Assembly (NCBI GenBank): GCA_021234155.1
Contig: JAJEKV010000032.1
Span: 12,036,099 to 12,100,098 of the forward strand
DNA length: 64,000 bases
Source: Isoetes taiwanensis
Taxonomy: Eukaryota > Streptophyta > Lycopodiopsida > Isoetales > Isoetaceae
Direction of reading: 5' to 3'
The notes under the pieces were generated by a model. It saw only the letters and a program-made list of their open reading frames with translations, ran no database searches and was not told the origin of the DNA. Positions within the stretch are counted from its first letter, which is position 1. Every line of letters begins with the position of its first letter. Of this stretch, positions 1 through 9,149 are shown in pieces. The position numbers and the translations under genes are program-made.

Positions 1-2040
1 CTGAGCAAGTTCAGGCATGTACACTTGTTCAAAAGCCTGAGACTGATCATGATCTTGGAAATACAGGTTGGTTGGCAATAACAACCAAGCAGCATGGGAG
101 TTGCCTCGAAAAACACGATGTGCCTCATCTTGGAATTTATCATGTATATCGGCCAGGTAGAAGTCATGAAAAACATAAGCCATGGGCTGAACAACTCGGA
201 AGATGTCCAAATCCGGGTCTTCAGAATTGAGTTGATCAAAGACTAAGAGGGCACAAAATAAACCCTTGTCTTCCACAGAAAGATCCGGCCAGATCCGTAG
301 AAAATCCGCACTGCGGAGTGGCTGTTGATGAACCTGGCCATTTGCCGCGTACCACTTCAAAAGGAAAAGATGGCGTCGGGCAACCACATAGTCCAGATAA
401 CTGGAAGGAGTAGAGAAGTCCAGAGGGATGTTTGTGGCAATATCGATATATCCCTCCTGTTTATTTTGGGCTTCTTCGGCGGATTGAACAGCTTGTTGGA
501 GCTGATGTTCGAGGTCACGGATCCGGTTGTCCTTGTCTAACAGAAGACGTGACTGATCACGGACCCGTTTATGAGAAAGCGTGGCATGGGAAGAGGATTG
601 CCCAGGAGTATGGAGGCGAAGCGTGGCAATCTCTGCGTCATCAATGATCTTTTGTTTCTGAGACGCTCTAAGCTGATCTTGGAGGGGCGTGAGCTGACTG
701 GTCAGCGTGGAAAGCTGAGCTTCTAAGGAGGCAATGCGAGCGTCACGGTCTGTGAGGTCATGGACTTGAGTGCTGTAACTCTGAGAAAGCTCATTATACA
801 AGGTGTGAAGTTTGGCGAGGTCTTTGTCCTTGTCACCCAGGAGGCTATCCTTGACCTTGACGTGCTCCAACAATTCCTGAATTGTGGTTTGCAACTGAGC
901 CTGTTGGTCAGCAAGCAAACTGTTTTGATCTTGTGCATTCTTAAGATCCTCACGGGCCCGTAAAAAGGCCTCGTGTTTTTCTTGAAGTTTGTCCTCCAGA
1001 GTTTGAACTTGCGTGTTTGCAGCCTGAAGGTCTCTGTGAACCGCGTCCGAGGCCTCCAGAGACGTTTGAACACTATTCATGAGGACTTCCTGAGATTCTT
1101 GTAACTTGAGGAGAGCAGCGTGAACATCCTGCTGGTGTTGATACAGAAGCTGGCGAGGATGTGGAGGTGCAGGGACCTGCTGTTGCCGTGTTTGGGACGT
1201 CTGAGAAACATGAGCGGAAACAGAGGGCGTGGAGGATGAAGGGACCGTGACATGCGTGGCGCTGCGTTGAACATGACCAGGAGAGGAAGGGCGTGAAGTT
1301 GCAGCCTGTTGGTTTTGAGGAAGGGAATGAAGGGACTGATGAGTAGAGGCATGAGAAGCAGATGGGGACCCAGGTAGTGGAAGATAACGACGGATGATGG
1401 CTTGAAGGTGGGCACCAACGGAGGAATCAAAACTTGTTGAGGAAGGGGCAGCCCGAATACGATCTACTTCTTGAAGAAGGTGAAAGAACAACAGTTGTGG
1501 CCAATCAAGATGGTGAGGGGAGCGGATGGCTGAGATCACAATATCGTAGAACAGTTTATTGATGTGGGTGTTCTTGATAGAATACCCCAGCAATTTCCGC
1601 CACAGGAACTTGACAAAAGCATCGTGTGACTTAGTAATATTGGTAAGGCGATGCATGTTAGCTTGATAAGGAACAGCACCAAACTGAGTGACATCCAAAT
1701 CCTGTAAGGCAACCCAAGATAAAGAAGGTTTTTTTAACGGAATGTGAAATACCTCAGAAATCAAAGGCTGAGTGAGCAAAATGGTGGTGCCATCGACCAT
1801 GGTAGCATATCCTTCCGGGCTGTTGACAATATGAGCAACAAACTGCTTCAATTGCTCAGGATTTGGTGCAGGGAGGTCCATTTGTGAGAATTCATAAAGC
1901 TCTTGACGTTCCGCTACTTCATGACTCGGGCCAACGAGGGCTTCGCGAAAGGTGGGTGTCGAGAAAGTCACAGACTCAAAAAGATTCGCATCCCTTGGAG
2001 CAGAAGCTTGAAGTGTAGGAAATTTGGGTGCAGCAGCCAT
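1..2040 (-). CDS. Sense accessory ORF with long coiled coil, 3' end outside the window
   Basis: From the ATG at 2040 the minus strand is open for 680 codons with no stop and continues past base 1. Residues about 1-200 form a globular part with EGYATMVDGTTILLTQPLIS, YSIKNTHINKLFYD and HLDWPQLLFFHLLQEVDRI. Residues about 205-300 are rich in S, P, T, H and Q (likely disordered). Residues about 305-545 are a coiled coil rich in Q, L, E, K and D (for example LQEKHEAFLRAREDLKNAQ, LLDKDNRIRDLEHQLQQAVQ). The rest is a second globular part with DYVVARRHLFLLKWY and IWPDLSVEDKGLFCALLVF. Element B carries the same gene, broken, at about 40566-43240, suggesting a full length near 890 aa. The first part loosely recalls the plant transposon protein family that occurs in extra ORFs of Ty3/gypsy elements, but I cannot confirm that. 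Function unknown. Confidence 0.85.
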   Translation of the reverse strand, partial: MAAAPKFPTLQASAPRDANLFESVTFSTPTFREALVGPSHEVAERQELYEFSQMDLPAPNPEQLKQFVAHIVNSPEGYATMVDGTTILLTQPLISEVFHIPLKKPSLSWVALQDLDVTQFGAVPYQANMHRLTNITKSHDAFVKFLWRKLLGYSIKNTHINKLFYDIVISAIRSPHHLDWPQLLFFHLLQEVDRIRAAPSSTSFDSSVGAHLQAIIRRYLPLPGSPSASHASTHQSLHSLPQNQQAATSRPSSPGHVQRSATHVTVPSSSTPSVSAHVSQTSQTRQQQVPAPPHPRQLLYQHQQDVHAALLKLQESQEVLMNSVQTSLEASDAVHRDLQAANTQVQTLEDKLQEKHEAFLRAREDLKNAQDQNSLLADQQAQLQTTIQELLEHVKVKDSLLGDKDKDLAKLHTLYNELSQSYSTQVHDLTDRDARIASLEAQLSTLTSQLTPLQDQLRASQKQKIIDDAEIATLRLHTPGQSSSHATLSHKRVRDQSRLLLDKDNRIRDLEHQLQQAVQSAEEAQNKQEGYIDIATNIPLDFSTPSSYLDYVVARRHLFLLKWYAANGQVHQQPLRSADFLRIWPDLSVEDKGLFCALLVFDQLNSEDPDLDIFRVVQPMAYVFHDFYLADIHDKFQDEAHRVFRGNSHAAWLLLPTNLYFQDHDQSQAFEQVYMPELAQ

Positions 2041-2540
2041 GGCGAAAGGCGTCGGAAAGGAGCGGAAGAACTGTCTTGAGAAGCCGGAAGGCGGAGAGCA
2101 GAAGACGAAAGCCAAGAAGAACGAAAAGGTTTTAGGGCGCACAAGTGCTGGCGAAGAGGCATGAAGAGAAGGAAACGGCGACCGTTGATGGTGCCAGGTG
2201 GCAATAGATGCGAAGGAGGCGATTGAGAGGCAGAAATTTGGCTAAGTCCCCAAACGGTAAAGGGAGAAGCGATGAACGGTGGAGATGAGTCGTGAAGGAA
2301 CAAGCAGATGTGACAGCTGGCGAAGGTACACACATTAATGTTCGACGGGCGTGAAAAGAAGAAATGTCATTTAATGCTGGCAACTCGAAGTGGGATATCA
2401 TTAAAACGAAGGTGTCAGAAGGTACCATGGCTAGATATGCGGCAGGAGAAAAGATTCCTCAGTTAGAAACAACCTTGCATTGCAACCACGTCGGCAAGTT
2501 TTTTGATTGGACCACGTCGACAAGAGTCCCGTCGGTTGGA
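2041..2540. promoter_or_regulatory. Divergent intergenic region between the two accessory genes
   Basis: About 500 bp separate the two head-to-head starts. The strand leading to the coiled-coil ORF is pyrimidine-rich and has no obvious TATA box, so it may be an untranslated leader or a TATA-less promoter. The block is recognisably conserved in element B (about 40064-40565), including ATGATATCCCACTT and the CGAACATTAATG region. Short ORFs here on either strand look like chance. Confidence 0.45.
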
Positions 2541-2550
2541 CTATAAAAGG
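2541..2550 (+). promoter_or_regulatory. TATA box of the antisense ORF
   Basis: CTATAAAAGG lies about 50 bp before the antisense ATG, placing a start site about 10-20 bp before translation. Element B has TATATAAGGC on its minus strand at about 40051-40060, 47 bp before the matching ATG, so the element and its spacing are kept between copies. Confidence 0.6.
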
Positions 2551-2592
2551 CGAGCAGTGGGCAGAGCAAAGACACCCTTGGCGATGATGAGT

Positions 2593-2847
2593 ATGGCAGC
2601 AGCCGGATTGAACGAAGATTGCACTATGCCAACGAACTGCCAGGAGTGGATTACGTGCAAAATGAACTGCTTGGACCTGTGGAAATGCCACAACCGTGGC
2701 ATTGCAATGGACGGGTGGTGCAAGGGGATGGCTGAACATCCCGACCCCATGACCAACGCCATGGAGGTGGTGGTTCATCTGCGCTGGGATCCAGAGCAGA
2801 ACTACTACCATATCCTCCGCAACACCTCTGCTCCCAACCCGGAGTAG
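2593..2847 (+). CDS. Antisense accessory ORF of the Ty3/gypsy family, cysteine-rich, 84 aa
   Basis: This ORF runs opposite to its host element, tail to tail with integrase (108 bp apart) and head to head with the coiled-coil ORF at 2040. The protein has six cysteines (residues 10, 16, 22, 26, 32, 43) and several histidines, including CKMNC, GWCKGMAEHPDP and MEVV, which suggests metal binding or disulfides. I see no signal peptide or membrane segment. Two further in-frame ATGs lie at 2584 and 2587. I chose 2593 because the matching ATG followed by alanine codons is kept in element B (40013 minus). A TATA box sits 51 bp upstream, also conserved in B. In the stretch WITCKMNC the two copies differ at five third-codon positions and no residue. 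I do not recognise the family and assign no function. Confidence 0.65.
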   Translation: MAAAGLNEDCTMPTNCQEWITCKMNCLDLWKCHNRGIAMDGWCKGMAEHPDPMTNAMEVVVHLRWDPEQNYYHILRNTSAPNPE

Positions 2848-2955
2848 AGGGTTTTTCACTTAGGATTTTGTAAATAGAGCTGCGGCTCATAGCGAAAAAT
2901 AGTGAGCCCGACTCACATTTTGTAAATTTCCTCTAGTAATATAAATATGCCTCGT

Positions 2956-5889
2956 TTAGTCACTATCTGTTGTTTCAGAACTTTGTGGTGCTTCTGGTGT
3001 AGAACTGTCTGTAGCATTTGTATAAAATTGTTTAAGGCGAAAGCCATTAACCAGAGTAGGTAATGGAGTGCCATCTAACTCAGCCAATTTGAAAACACTG
3101 GGTTGAACAACTTTAATAATCTGATAAGGACCAAGCCAACGAAATTTTAACTTGCCTGGAAAATTTTTGTATCTGGAATCATAAAGAAGAACCAAATCGC
3201 CTTCGTTGAAGGTTTTTGTCTTAAGACGTTTGTCATGCAAAGATTTCTGCAACTTTTGTCCATGAAGAACACGAATGTAAGCATCACGCCGAAGTTCATC
3301 TAACTGTTCCAATTGATAAACCCGCTCTTGGAGTGCAGCAGGAGGATTATGTGCTGTTGCAAGTTGGAAACGGAGAGTCAGAAGAATATATTCAAAGGGC
3401 ATGAGAGCTTCTTGACCATAAACCAATTTGAAAGGAGTGTGGCCGGTAGCAATTTTAAAACTCGTGTTGTAAGCCCAAAGAACAGTAGGCAACTTGTCTT
3501 GCCAAGCTGTGCGTGAAGCGTCACAAATTTTCTTGAGAACAGTGATGAGAGTCTTGTTGGTACTTTCAGCCAAGCCATTACCTTGAGGATAGTAAGGTGT
3601 ACTTTTCCGGTGCTGGATGTGAAGATAATCCGTCAGCTCCTTGATGGTATGATTTACAAAATGCACACCACGATCACTAACAAGTTCCGTGGGACACCCA
3701 AAATGCGTGATGATGTGCGTATAGAGGACCTTGGCTGTGCTGGCAGCAGTGTTGTCTGGAAGTGCACAAGCTTCAGCCCATTTGGTAGCATAATCCGTGA
3801 TGACCAGAATGTAGCGGGCACGGGTGTGCCGCGCAGGTGGATCCATGGGCCCACAAAGTCCATTCTCCATTTGCTGAAGGGAAGTGGCGTGGCGACCGGC
3901 GTCAAAGGAAGAGCGTCACGGGCCGTGGGCTTTCCCACATGCTGACAGACGTCACACGTGCGAGCATAAGCATGGGCATCTTTGAAGAGCGTGGGCCAAA
4001 AGTATCCTGCCAAAAGAATTTTGCGTGCCGTGGCGTCACCACTAAAATGACCACCACCAAGCCCGTCATGGGCTTGTCGACCAATATCGGGCACTTCATG
4101 AGAAAGGACACAACGACGGAGGACCAGGTCTTTGCCTCGCTTGTAGAGATGGCCTGCAACCATGGTGTAGTCACGGACCTCGTGGAGAAACTGATGGCGT
4201 CGAGATCGAAGCTTGTCTGGAGAGAGCGTCGGATCGTCAGGAGGAAAAGCATCAATGAGAAGATATTGCTGAAAGTTGTGGAACCAATGGGGCGTGGCCG
4301 TGACCAGGAACAATTGAGCATTTGGAAAGGCGTCAGAAACACCTGCAGAGGGATGCCTTATGAACAATTTCAAACGGAGCGAATTCTTGCAGAAGAAGGA
4401 CCCAACGAGCAATGCGACCCGTGGGCGTGGCTTTGTTGATCAAATAAAGAAGAGCTTGATGGTCAACAAAGAACTTGATCTGGCTTCCCAACAAATAATG
4501 ACGGAAACGTTGGACACAGAACACTAAGCCCAAAGCTTCGCGTTCCGTGGCAGAATAGTTGCGCTCAGCAGGATTGAGTTTCCTGCTGGCATAGCGGATT
4601 GGTTTATCCGTGTGCTCATCACAGGCCTGAGAAAGAACAACACCAATAGCAAAAGCAGAGACATCAACATGGACATGGAAGGGCTTGTCCCATTGAGGAG
4701 GAACAAGGACCGGGGCCTGAGTAAGTAATAGCTTCAACTTCTGAAAAGCAGCTTCCGCTTGGGGATTCCAAGCCCAAGTGGATTCATCACCCGTGAGTTT
4801 ATGAATGGGATCAGCTATTGCTGCAAGTCCAGGAATGAAAGTGGAATAGTAATTAACCTTACCCAGGAAGGAACGTGTCTCTTTGATATTAGATGGTGCG
4901 TGAGCCTTCAAGACACAACTGATTTTAGTGGGATCCGTGGTGATGCCTTATTTACTGACCACATGACCCAACAAAACGCCTGAGGTGACACAGAAAGTGC
5001 ACTTCTTTGTATTGAGACTAATGCCAGATTCATTACATTTTTGGAAGACGAGCTCCAACTTGTCCTAGTGATCTTCCATGGAGCTGTAGGCTGAAAAATC
5101 ATCTTGAAAGATCTAAAGAAAAGGTTTATCCTTCATAAAGTCTTGAAAGACGGAAAGCATGATACGCTGAAAGGTTGAAGGAGAGTTTGACAAACCAAAA
5201 GGGACCACCTTGTAGGCAAAAGTGCCCCACGGGGTAGTAAAGGTAGTTTTGAGTTGATCTTCTTGCTTGATAGAGATTTGATTGTACCCAGAAAAACCAT
5301 CCATGAAAGAGTACATCTCATGACCAGCAACTTCTTCAAGAACCTGGTCAGTGAAGGGGAGCGGAAAGTGATCACGCTCCGTAGCTTGATTGAGTTTTCT
5401 GTAGTCCACACAAATGCGGATCTTACCATTGTGTTTGAGGGCAATGACAATGGGGCTCACCCATTCAGAGTGTTTGACCTCATTAATCAGGCCAGCAGCC
5501 AAGAGTTTGTCAATTTCGGCCTTGACTCGGTCACGGTAATTTGGGTTGAGCCTGTACTGTCGTTGCTAGATGTGGCGTGCATCGGGTTTGGTAGGAATTG
5601 TGAGTTCCCCCAATTCTTTTTTGATACCGCGAAGGTCTTTGTAGCTCCAAGCAAAAATATGTTGGAATTTTTTGAACAGCGTCACTGCGCGTGCTTTATA
5701 TGTCAATGGAAGATGAGCAGCTAAGCGAACAGGTTGATTGTTACCAATGTCCACAATGTCGACTTCTGGAGTTTGAATATGAGGAACAACCTCCGTGTTT
5801 TGAACTTGATGAGCTGGAGGTTGAAGCATGACAGGAGGAGCAGCATTTTGAGTGGTGAAGAAAAGAGGCTGCTGAGCGTCATCAAGCAT
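2956..5889 (-). pseudogene. pol: Decayed pol: reverse transcriptase, RNase H, integrase
   Basis: Domains on the minus strand in order are: the pre-RT segment (5889-5566); RT (5563-about 4950) with VSPIVIALKHNGKIRICVDY, PWGTFAYKVVPFGLSNSPSTFQ and FQDDF; RNase H (about 4780-4340) with YASRKLNPAERNYSATERE; and integrase. Integrase has an HHCC zinc site near 3945 (CDVC), the core aspartates in WRMDFVGP and VSDRG, the glutamate in QGNGLAES, and the C-terminal KFRWLGPY...NGFRLK segment. In-frame stops lie at 5566-5568 (TAG), 5113-5115 (TAG), 5065-5067 (TAG) and 4948-4950 (TAA). There are frameshifts near 4340, where about 60 bp present in B are missing, and near 3850 (one base lost after MDFVGP). 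The gene is dead. Confidence 0.88.
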
Positions 5890-6025
5890 TGCTTCATGAC
5901 GACATGAACATCAACTGACTCCAAGGAAGGAGTTGGGTCAGAAAAATGATCAAGGCGTTGAATCCGATTGCAGGAAGCCAGGTAGGGGTCCAGGAGAGCA
6001 GCCACTGCCTGGTCCTAATCCAGCG

Positions 6026-6440
6026 TCATCTCACCCCCGGATCAGCGTATTCAGGGTAGGATGAGAGAGGCAGACCCGCAGGTGGAGCTTGAACATGATA
6101 GATATTCTGTGCTTCTTCAGAGTCAGTGTCGGAAATTGAAGGTTCAGCATTCTCGACAGACATCAATTTGCCAGTTTCCAGATCCATGGTGGCATTGAGA
6201 TGTCCGTCAGTGATAACAAGTTGGTCCGTGGCCCAGTATTGAATACTCTTAGCCTGGCGGAGAAAAGGTCGTCCAACCAGCATTTCATAGTCGCCCGGGT
6301 CTTCTCCAGCTTTCCAAACTCCAAATTCCAAAGGGAATTTGAGATCACCAATGCTGATATGGAGAAGAGGGGTGACGCTTTGAGGGCGCGTGATATGGCC
6401 ATTAGCCAACTTGATGTCATAAGAGGCACGGTACAATTGT
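6026..6440 (-). pseudogene. Retropepsin C-terminal remnant of element A; gag and the catalytic part deleted
   Basis: The reading frame contains YDIKLANGHITRPQ and VGRPFLRQ, which match the protease region of element B at about 36090-36260. In B this follows the catalytic IDGGSAVNLIT motif and a full gag. In A the leader after the primer site (with an ATG at 6483) joins directly to the sequence just before YDIKLANG, so about 2.4 kb covering gag and the aspartate motif is gone. The tail is acidic and rich in S, E and P, as expected for the linker between protease and RT. It is non-functional as a protease. Confidence 0.75.
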
Positions 6441-6501
6441 TTGATGCCCGAAGTTCTTCAGGAGTGAAACCTCGAGCCGACATGATGAAAGAAAAATCAG
6501 A

Positions 6502-6517
6502 CCCGGCAGCGGCGACA
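6502..6517 (-). other. Putative primer binding site, tRNA-Asp-like
   Basis: One base after the LTR end the minus strand reads TGTCGCCGCTGCCGGG. This agrees at 14 of 16 positions with the primer site of plant elements primed by tRNA-Asp (TGGCGCCGTTGCCGGG, from family knowledge). The copy in element B is badly decayed. Confidence 0.55.
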
Positions 6518-6518
6518 G

Positions 6519-7111
6519 TGTTTGGAGTCTGGGTTCGGGAACTCCTGCAAGACAACCCTCTGTGAGGACCCTTGGATCTAACAGGAGAACCCGGGAGCTA
6601 TGTCATGCGGGATTTGCAAAAAGAACAAGGAAGAGAGAACGGAAAGCAAAGAGAACAATGAGATCACAACAATGAGAATAACTTCCTTTATGTCAATGAA
6701 GATACATGAGCTCTCGCAATCGAGAGAAAACTGAAGTGAGACAAGACTCAAAACTCATCTAAAAAACTCATGTGCTAGCTCTACTCATATATATAGTACA
6801 ATGGCCTTTGGCCCAATATAGACACTCTGACTGATTTCGGTGCCAACTCCTGAAAGGAGGCCTGATTTGCAGGAATGCTGGCGGTGCCTCTTGAAATGCC
6901 TGAAATCTCGCTGACGCTGATGCAGGCAGTGACGGGCCGTCACTTGTCTGAGCGCCTCCTCTTGACGCCAGGTGTGGTCTTTGTCTGCGTGGTCTGCTTG
7001 GTCTTCTGTGGGGCCTTTGACGACTGACCCGTGCCTGGCTGTGGATCCTTGGCCTTGACTTGGTCTGTCGTATGCATGAATAGTCCTGTACCAGGAGGCA
7101 CAGGACTAACA
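6519..7111 (-). repeat. 5' LTR of Ty3/gypsy element A (593 bp)
   Basis: On the minus strand the LTR begins TGTTAGTCC (7111) and ends CCAAACA (6519), with canonical TG...CA ends. The same start and end occur in both LTRs of element B. A TATA-like run (TACTATATATATGAG on the minus strand, near 6784-6798) marks the likely promoter and is present at the matching place in B. The mate LTR and its target duplication lie beyond base 1. Confidence 0.88.
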
Positions 7112-7940
7112 TCCATTACGTAAATGTTTATAGAAGGCATACATGGCATGCTAGTTAGAACTAGTAGAAACTATAATCCAAGAGAGTGTATTTTTTATCC
7201 CTACAGAAAACCACTTTGCAAAGATGCAATGGTCTACATACTTCAAGAGGATGTAATTTTTTTTTCCCTACTGAAAACCACTTTGCAAAGATGCAATGGT
7301 CTAACTTTAGTGACAAAAATATGTGACTATAGTCACATTTGTGACGTAATATACATGAATTTTAAGAATTTTATAAGTGATAGTTGCAAAGGTCTAATTT
7401 GGTGACAAAATGTGTATGTGACTATATTTTCATCACATTTGTGACAAAAGATACATGAATTTAAAAGAATTTTATGTGTGGTTTTGTTCCCGCCCAAATC
7501 AATGACACCTCTCTCAAAAGATACGAACGCTGCCTCTGATTCCTGATAGAATCTCCCCTGGTGTCAACGCCCCCTTGGTTTCCTTTTCTTAGAACGGTGC
7601 AACGGGCAATACATTTTTTTCTTGTTCCTGCCAGATTCGAGCACAGGAGGAGCCAAGAAGCATCAGGAGGAACCAACTCATTGCCCAACAGGTAGTACCC
7701 TTGTGCATCTAGCTTCGCCTGCTATTCTAGAAACTGTTCTGCAGAGGGAATTGTGGCTACTGTGGCCAGCATTGTCTCAGCTGGCAAAAATATGTAAACT
7801 ACCGATGTGTTCATCACTAGCCTCTCTTGGCGCTCATTTTGGCGCTCTGCCTTTTTGGTGCCCGACGGCAAAACTTCTTGAGCTCATAACTTGAGCTAGA
7901 GACATCAGAATCAGGTGATTTTGGGCTCGTTGGAAAGCTT
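7112..7940. other. Spacer with short direct repeats
   Basis: I see no gene. A 30-bp-class direct repeat containing AACCACTTTGCAAAGATGC occurs at about 7207 and 7277. A second pair around TGACAAAA...GTGAC...ATACATGAATTT follows. TGTGACTATAGTCACA (about 7321-7336) is a perfect 16-bp palindrome. The last ~300 bp may be the 5' leader of the LINE. Confidence 0.5.
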
Positions 7941-9149
7941 ATGCCTGGATCATTGGAGACATATGATTTGGACCATTTGCATCCTTATACATTTCAGCTT
8001 TTTGGACTTTTTGATTTCGGGACTGATTTCTATTATAGATCAACCCATTTCGGCCCTCTGGAAGTAATAGCTCCTTCAATTCCTCTGCAACAGCTAGGGG
8101 ACTTTTCTATGGTGGGTATTAATCCCTTTGATCAGCCAAATTCGTCAGGGCCTGCTCGTCACCCCTTGAAGTCTCTCAGATCCACGAACAAAGATAACGG
8201 TTACAAAGGTGATGTGACTCGATCTCTCAATAAAGATGCTCATCTTAAACAGCAGACATTAAATAGGGCATTGCATCTTTACTCTCAATGGGATAAGCGT
8301 TGTTCATCGCAAATTCCTACAGGTGTTGGTGGAGCAAATGGCCCAGACGAACCTCCAACATGCGTTGGAGGTTCAACACATGATGATGGAGAGCAGATTG
8401 CATCCGCTATAAGTGTTAGCAGTGCAACTAGCCCAGACGAACCTCCAACACGCGTTGGAGGTTCACCACATGGTGCTGATGCTGATGGGGAGCAGATTGC
8501 ATCTGCTACAGGTGTTGGAAGTGCATATCGCCTAGCCACACCTCCAACATGCGTTGGAGGTTCAACTCAGGATGATGAAAGGGAGCGGATTGCTGAGGCT
8601 TTGACCCCAGATGATTTCTCCAAGGTCCCTCGTCCAGTACATCTTTCTCTCTATGTCAATTTGCTTCAAAAAGATCTAGAGAGCAAGCTTGACATTCTTA
8701 CAGCTACTTTGCACATGCAGCAACAAGAGATGACACAATTTCAATGTGCATTGAGGTCTGAATTGGCAAAGTGTCGTAACGACCTTGCAACGCTCACTGG
8801 CAAAATTCATGCTGAACATGCAAAGCTTTGGAAAGCAATTGAAGGCGCAAAGTTGGAGTTTGCTGCTTGTCATATGACTGTGGAGCACCTAATGGTTGAT
8901 ATTGGCAAGCAAAGACAAGATTTACTCCGCCATGTCTCTGAGGTGTCTACGAGTTGTAATACTCGCATGCAAGCATTGGAAGAAAGCATGACCTGCCAAG
9001 TGACTGAGCTTGCTAAGGACACATCTAGTCGAGTTGCTGCCTTGGAACGTTCCTATTCCCATGCAACCAAGGCATCTCCAACTTCTTCTTCAAAGCATCA
9101 TGATCCTAATGTGAGATCCATGCCTAGTTCATCCTCCCCCCAATTTTAA
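7941..9149 (+). pseudogene. LINE ORF1 protein, N-terminal half (402 codons open)
   Basis: The frame is open for 402 codons and then stops. Residues about 125-220 hold three copies of a unit with DEPPTCVGG and EQIASA. Residues about 235-375 are a helical, probably coiled-coil segment (LESKLDILTATLHMQQQEM), and the C-terminus is rich in serine. A coiled coil ahead of an RNA-binding domain is the usual build of L1 ORF1 proteins. The RNA-binding part follows in broken frames at 9150-9868. The role would be binding LINE RNA as a nucleic acid chaperone. The start is the first ATG of the open frame; an earlier start cannot be excluded. Confidence 0.6.
8322..8602 (+). repeat. Three ~95-bp in-frame repeats, each with an 8-bp-stem hairpin
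   Basis: Each unit contains CCTCCAAC, a four-base loop (ATGC or ACGC) and GTTGGAGG, at 8352-8371, 8442-8461 and 8541-8560. The repeats keep the ORF1 frame and encode PPTCVGG or PPTRVGG. Confidence 0.8.

Larger units (their letters stand above)
1..7111 (-). mobile_element. Ty3/gypsy LTR retrotransposon A, Tat/Athila-like, truncated by the window edge
   Basis: Read on the minus strand the order is LTR (7111-6519), primer site, a remnant of protease, reverse transcriptase, RNase H, integrase (ending at 2956), an antisense small ORF (2593-2847 +), and a long sense ORF that leaves the window at base 1. The second LTR is outside. The RT active site reads FQDDF rather than YxDD, as in the Tat/Athila branch, and the primer site resembles the tRNA-Asp type used there. 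Extra ORFs between pol and the 3' LTR, sense or antisense, are known for this branch. gag is missing and pol carries four in-frame stops and two frameshifts, so this copy cannot move on its own. It shares all parts with element B at 33016-44093. Confidence 0.9.

Noticed and set aside
325-1430. Short ORFs on both strands between 325 and 1430
   Set aside because: They lie in other frames of the 680-codon coiled-coil ORF and have no motif; the long frame explains the codon pattern.
1968-2428. Minus-strand ORFs rich in S, P and L upstream of the coiled-coil start
   Set aside because: Pyrimidine-rich leader; the frames are not kept in element B.
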